Assembly: GCA_019312705.1 (NCBI GenBank)
Contig: JAFDCW010000318.1
Location: 1-5,934 of the forward strand
Direction: 5' to 3'
Origin: Deltaproteobacteria bacterium
Lineage (GTDB): Bacteria > Myxococcota > Polyangia > Polyangiales > B10-G4
DNA: 5,934 bases
Made by a program: the position numbers and the translations under genes. Below the pieces are notes generated by a model, which worked only from the letters and a program-made list of their open reading frames with translations, was not told the DNA's origin and did no database searches. This document shows positions 5,619-5,934 of the stretch, piece by piece. How positions within the stretch are numbered: position 1 is the first letter of the stretch; each line of letters opens with the position of its first letter.

Positions 5619-5934
5619 TCAGTCGGGCTGGAAGATCACGTTCTGCGTCGCGTCGCCATCGTAGAACATGCCGGCCCGGTCGAAGGTGACAGCGCCAAAG
5701 GTATTGATGGCGATGGCCCAGACGAGCAGCAAATAGAAGCCGCCGCCGAAGCGCCTCCGGCCGAGCGCCACGAGCGCAAAGAGCATGACCGCGTAGTCGA
5801 GGCTGAAGCGGTAGCCAAACTGAACCCAGCCGCTGTTCTGGTAGGTGAGGGTCAAGATCGCCACGACGCCCGCTGAAACGAACATCGCCACCATGGTGGT
5901 GGATGTCTTCTTCGGGAAGAGGCTCAGCAGGAGC
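5619..5934 (-). CDS. C-terminal part of a polytopic membrane protein, N-terminus beyond the window
   Basis: The leftward frame is open from the right edge to the TGA at 5619-5621, giving 105 complete codons of the C-terminal end. Internal ATGs at 5894 and 5885 exist, but codons upstream of them stay open and hydrophobic (LLLSLFPKK), so the real start is very likely outside the window. Three membrane segments are visible: MVAMFVSAGVVAILTLTY, then YAVMLFALVALG after the motif NSGWVQFGYRFSLD, then FYLLLVWAIAINTFGAVTF. The tail DGDATQNVIFQPD is polar. A W-x-QFGYRFSLD loop followed by a helix is a pattern I associate with the last helices of GT-C-type or other uncharacterised polytopic membrane proteins. 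That is a loose impression, not an assignment. The gene converges on the TPR gene with a 43-bp gap. Confidence 0.75.
   Translation of the reverse strand, partial: LLLSLFPKKTSTTMVAMFVSAGVVAILTLTYQNSGWVQFGYRFSLDYAVMLFALVALGRRRFGGGFYLLLVWAIAINTFGAVTFDRAGMFYDGDATQNVIFQPD

Noticed and set aside
1..5934. CRISPR arrays, tRNA or rRNA genes, phage or defence genes
   Set aside because: No regularly spaced direct repeats, tRNA-like cloverleaf or recognisable proteins of these classes were seen on either strand.

Overview
The window is very GC-rich with strong third-position G/C bias, so long open frames appear on both strands. Gene content (an L-aspartate oxidase, a secreted lytic transglycosylase with an N-terminal DUF4124-like segment, a periplasmic TPR protein and large unclassified secreted or membrane proteins) fits a Gram-negative, high-GC bacterium. 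A Myxococcota-like (former Deltaproteobacteria) genome is my best guess. That is inference from style and content, because no rRNA or other phylogenetic marker is present.

Layout. The left half reads leftward. From right to left it holds nadB (2349-3956), a spacer of about 220 bp, a small four-helix membrane protein (1711-2124), and a large exported or membrane-anchored protein of unknown function (1714 down to the left edge, C-terminus cut off). The last two genes overlap by 4 bp (GTGA) and look translationally coupled. A 62-bp divergent intergenic region separates nadB from a rightward lytic transglycosylase gene (4019-4687). A spacer of about 210 bp follows, then a rightward gene for an exported TPR protein (4898 or 4907 to 5575). 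The right edge holds the C-terminal part of a leftward polytopic membrane protein (5619-5934), convergent with the TPR gene.

The most notable signal is outside the genes. Each of the two long spacers contains a 164-bp non-coding segment bounded by inverted repeats that begin and end in TA. One (4732-4895) has perfect 21-bp arms. The other (2139-2302) has arms identical over 11 bp and matching at 16 of 19 positions, with only transition differences. The arm sequences differ between the two. This is the architecture of miniature inverted-repeat transposable elements (MITEs) using a TA target, as in the IS630/Tc1/mariner group. Each ends within 2 to 14 bp of a downstream start codon, so each may supply the 5' region of a host gene.

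Functionally the genes do not form one pathway. NadB makes iminoaspartate for de novo NAD synthesis, the transglycosylase acts on peptidoglycan in the envelope, and the others are envelope proteins without assignable roles. No RNA genes, CRISPR arrays, phage genes or defence systems were recognised.
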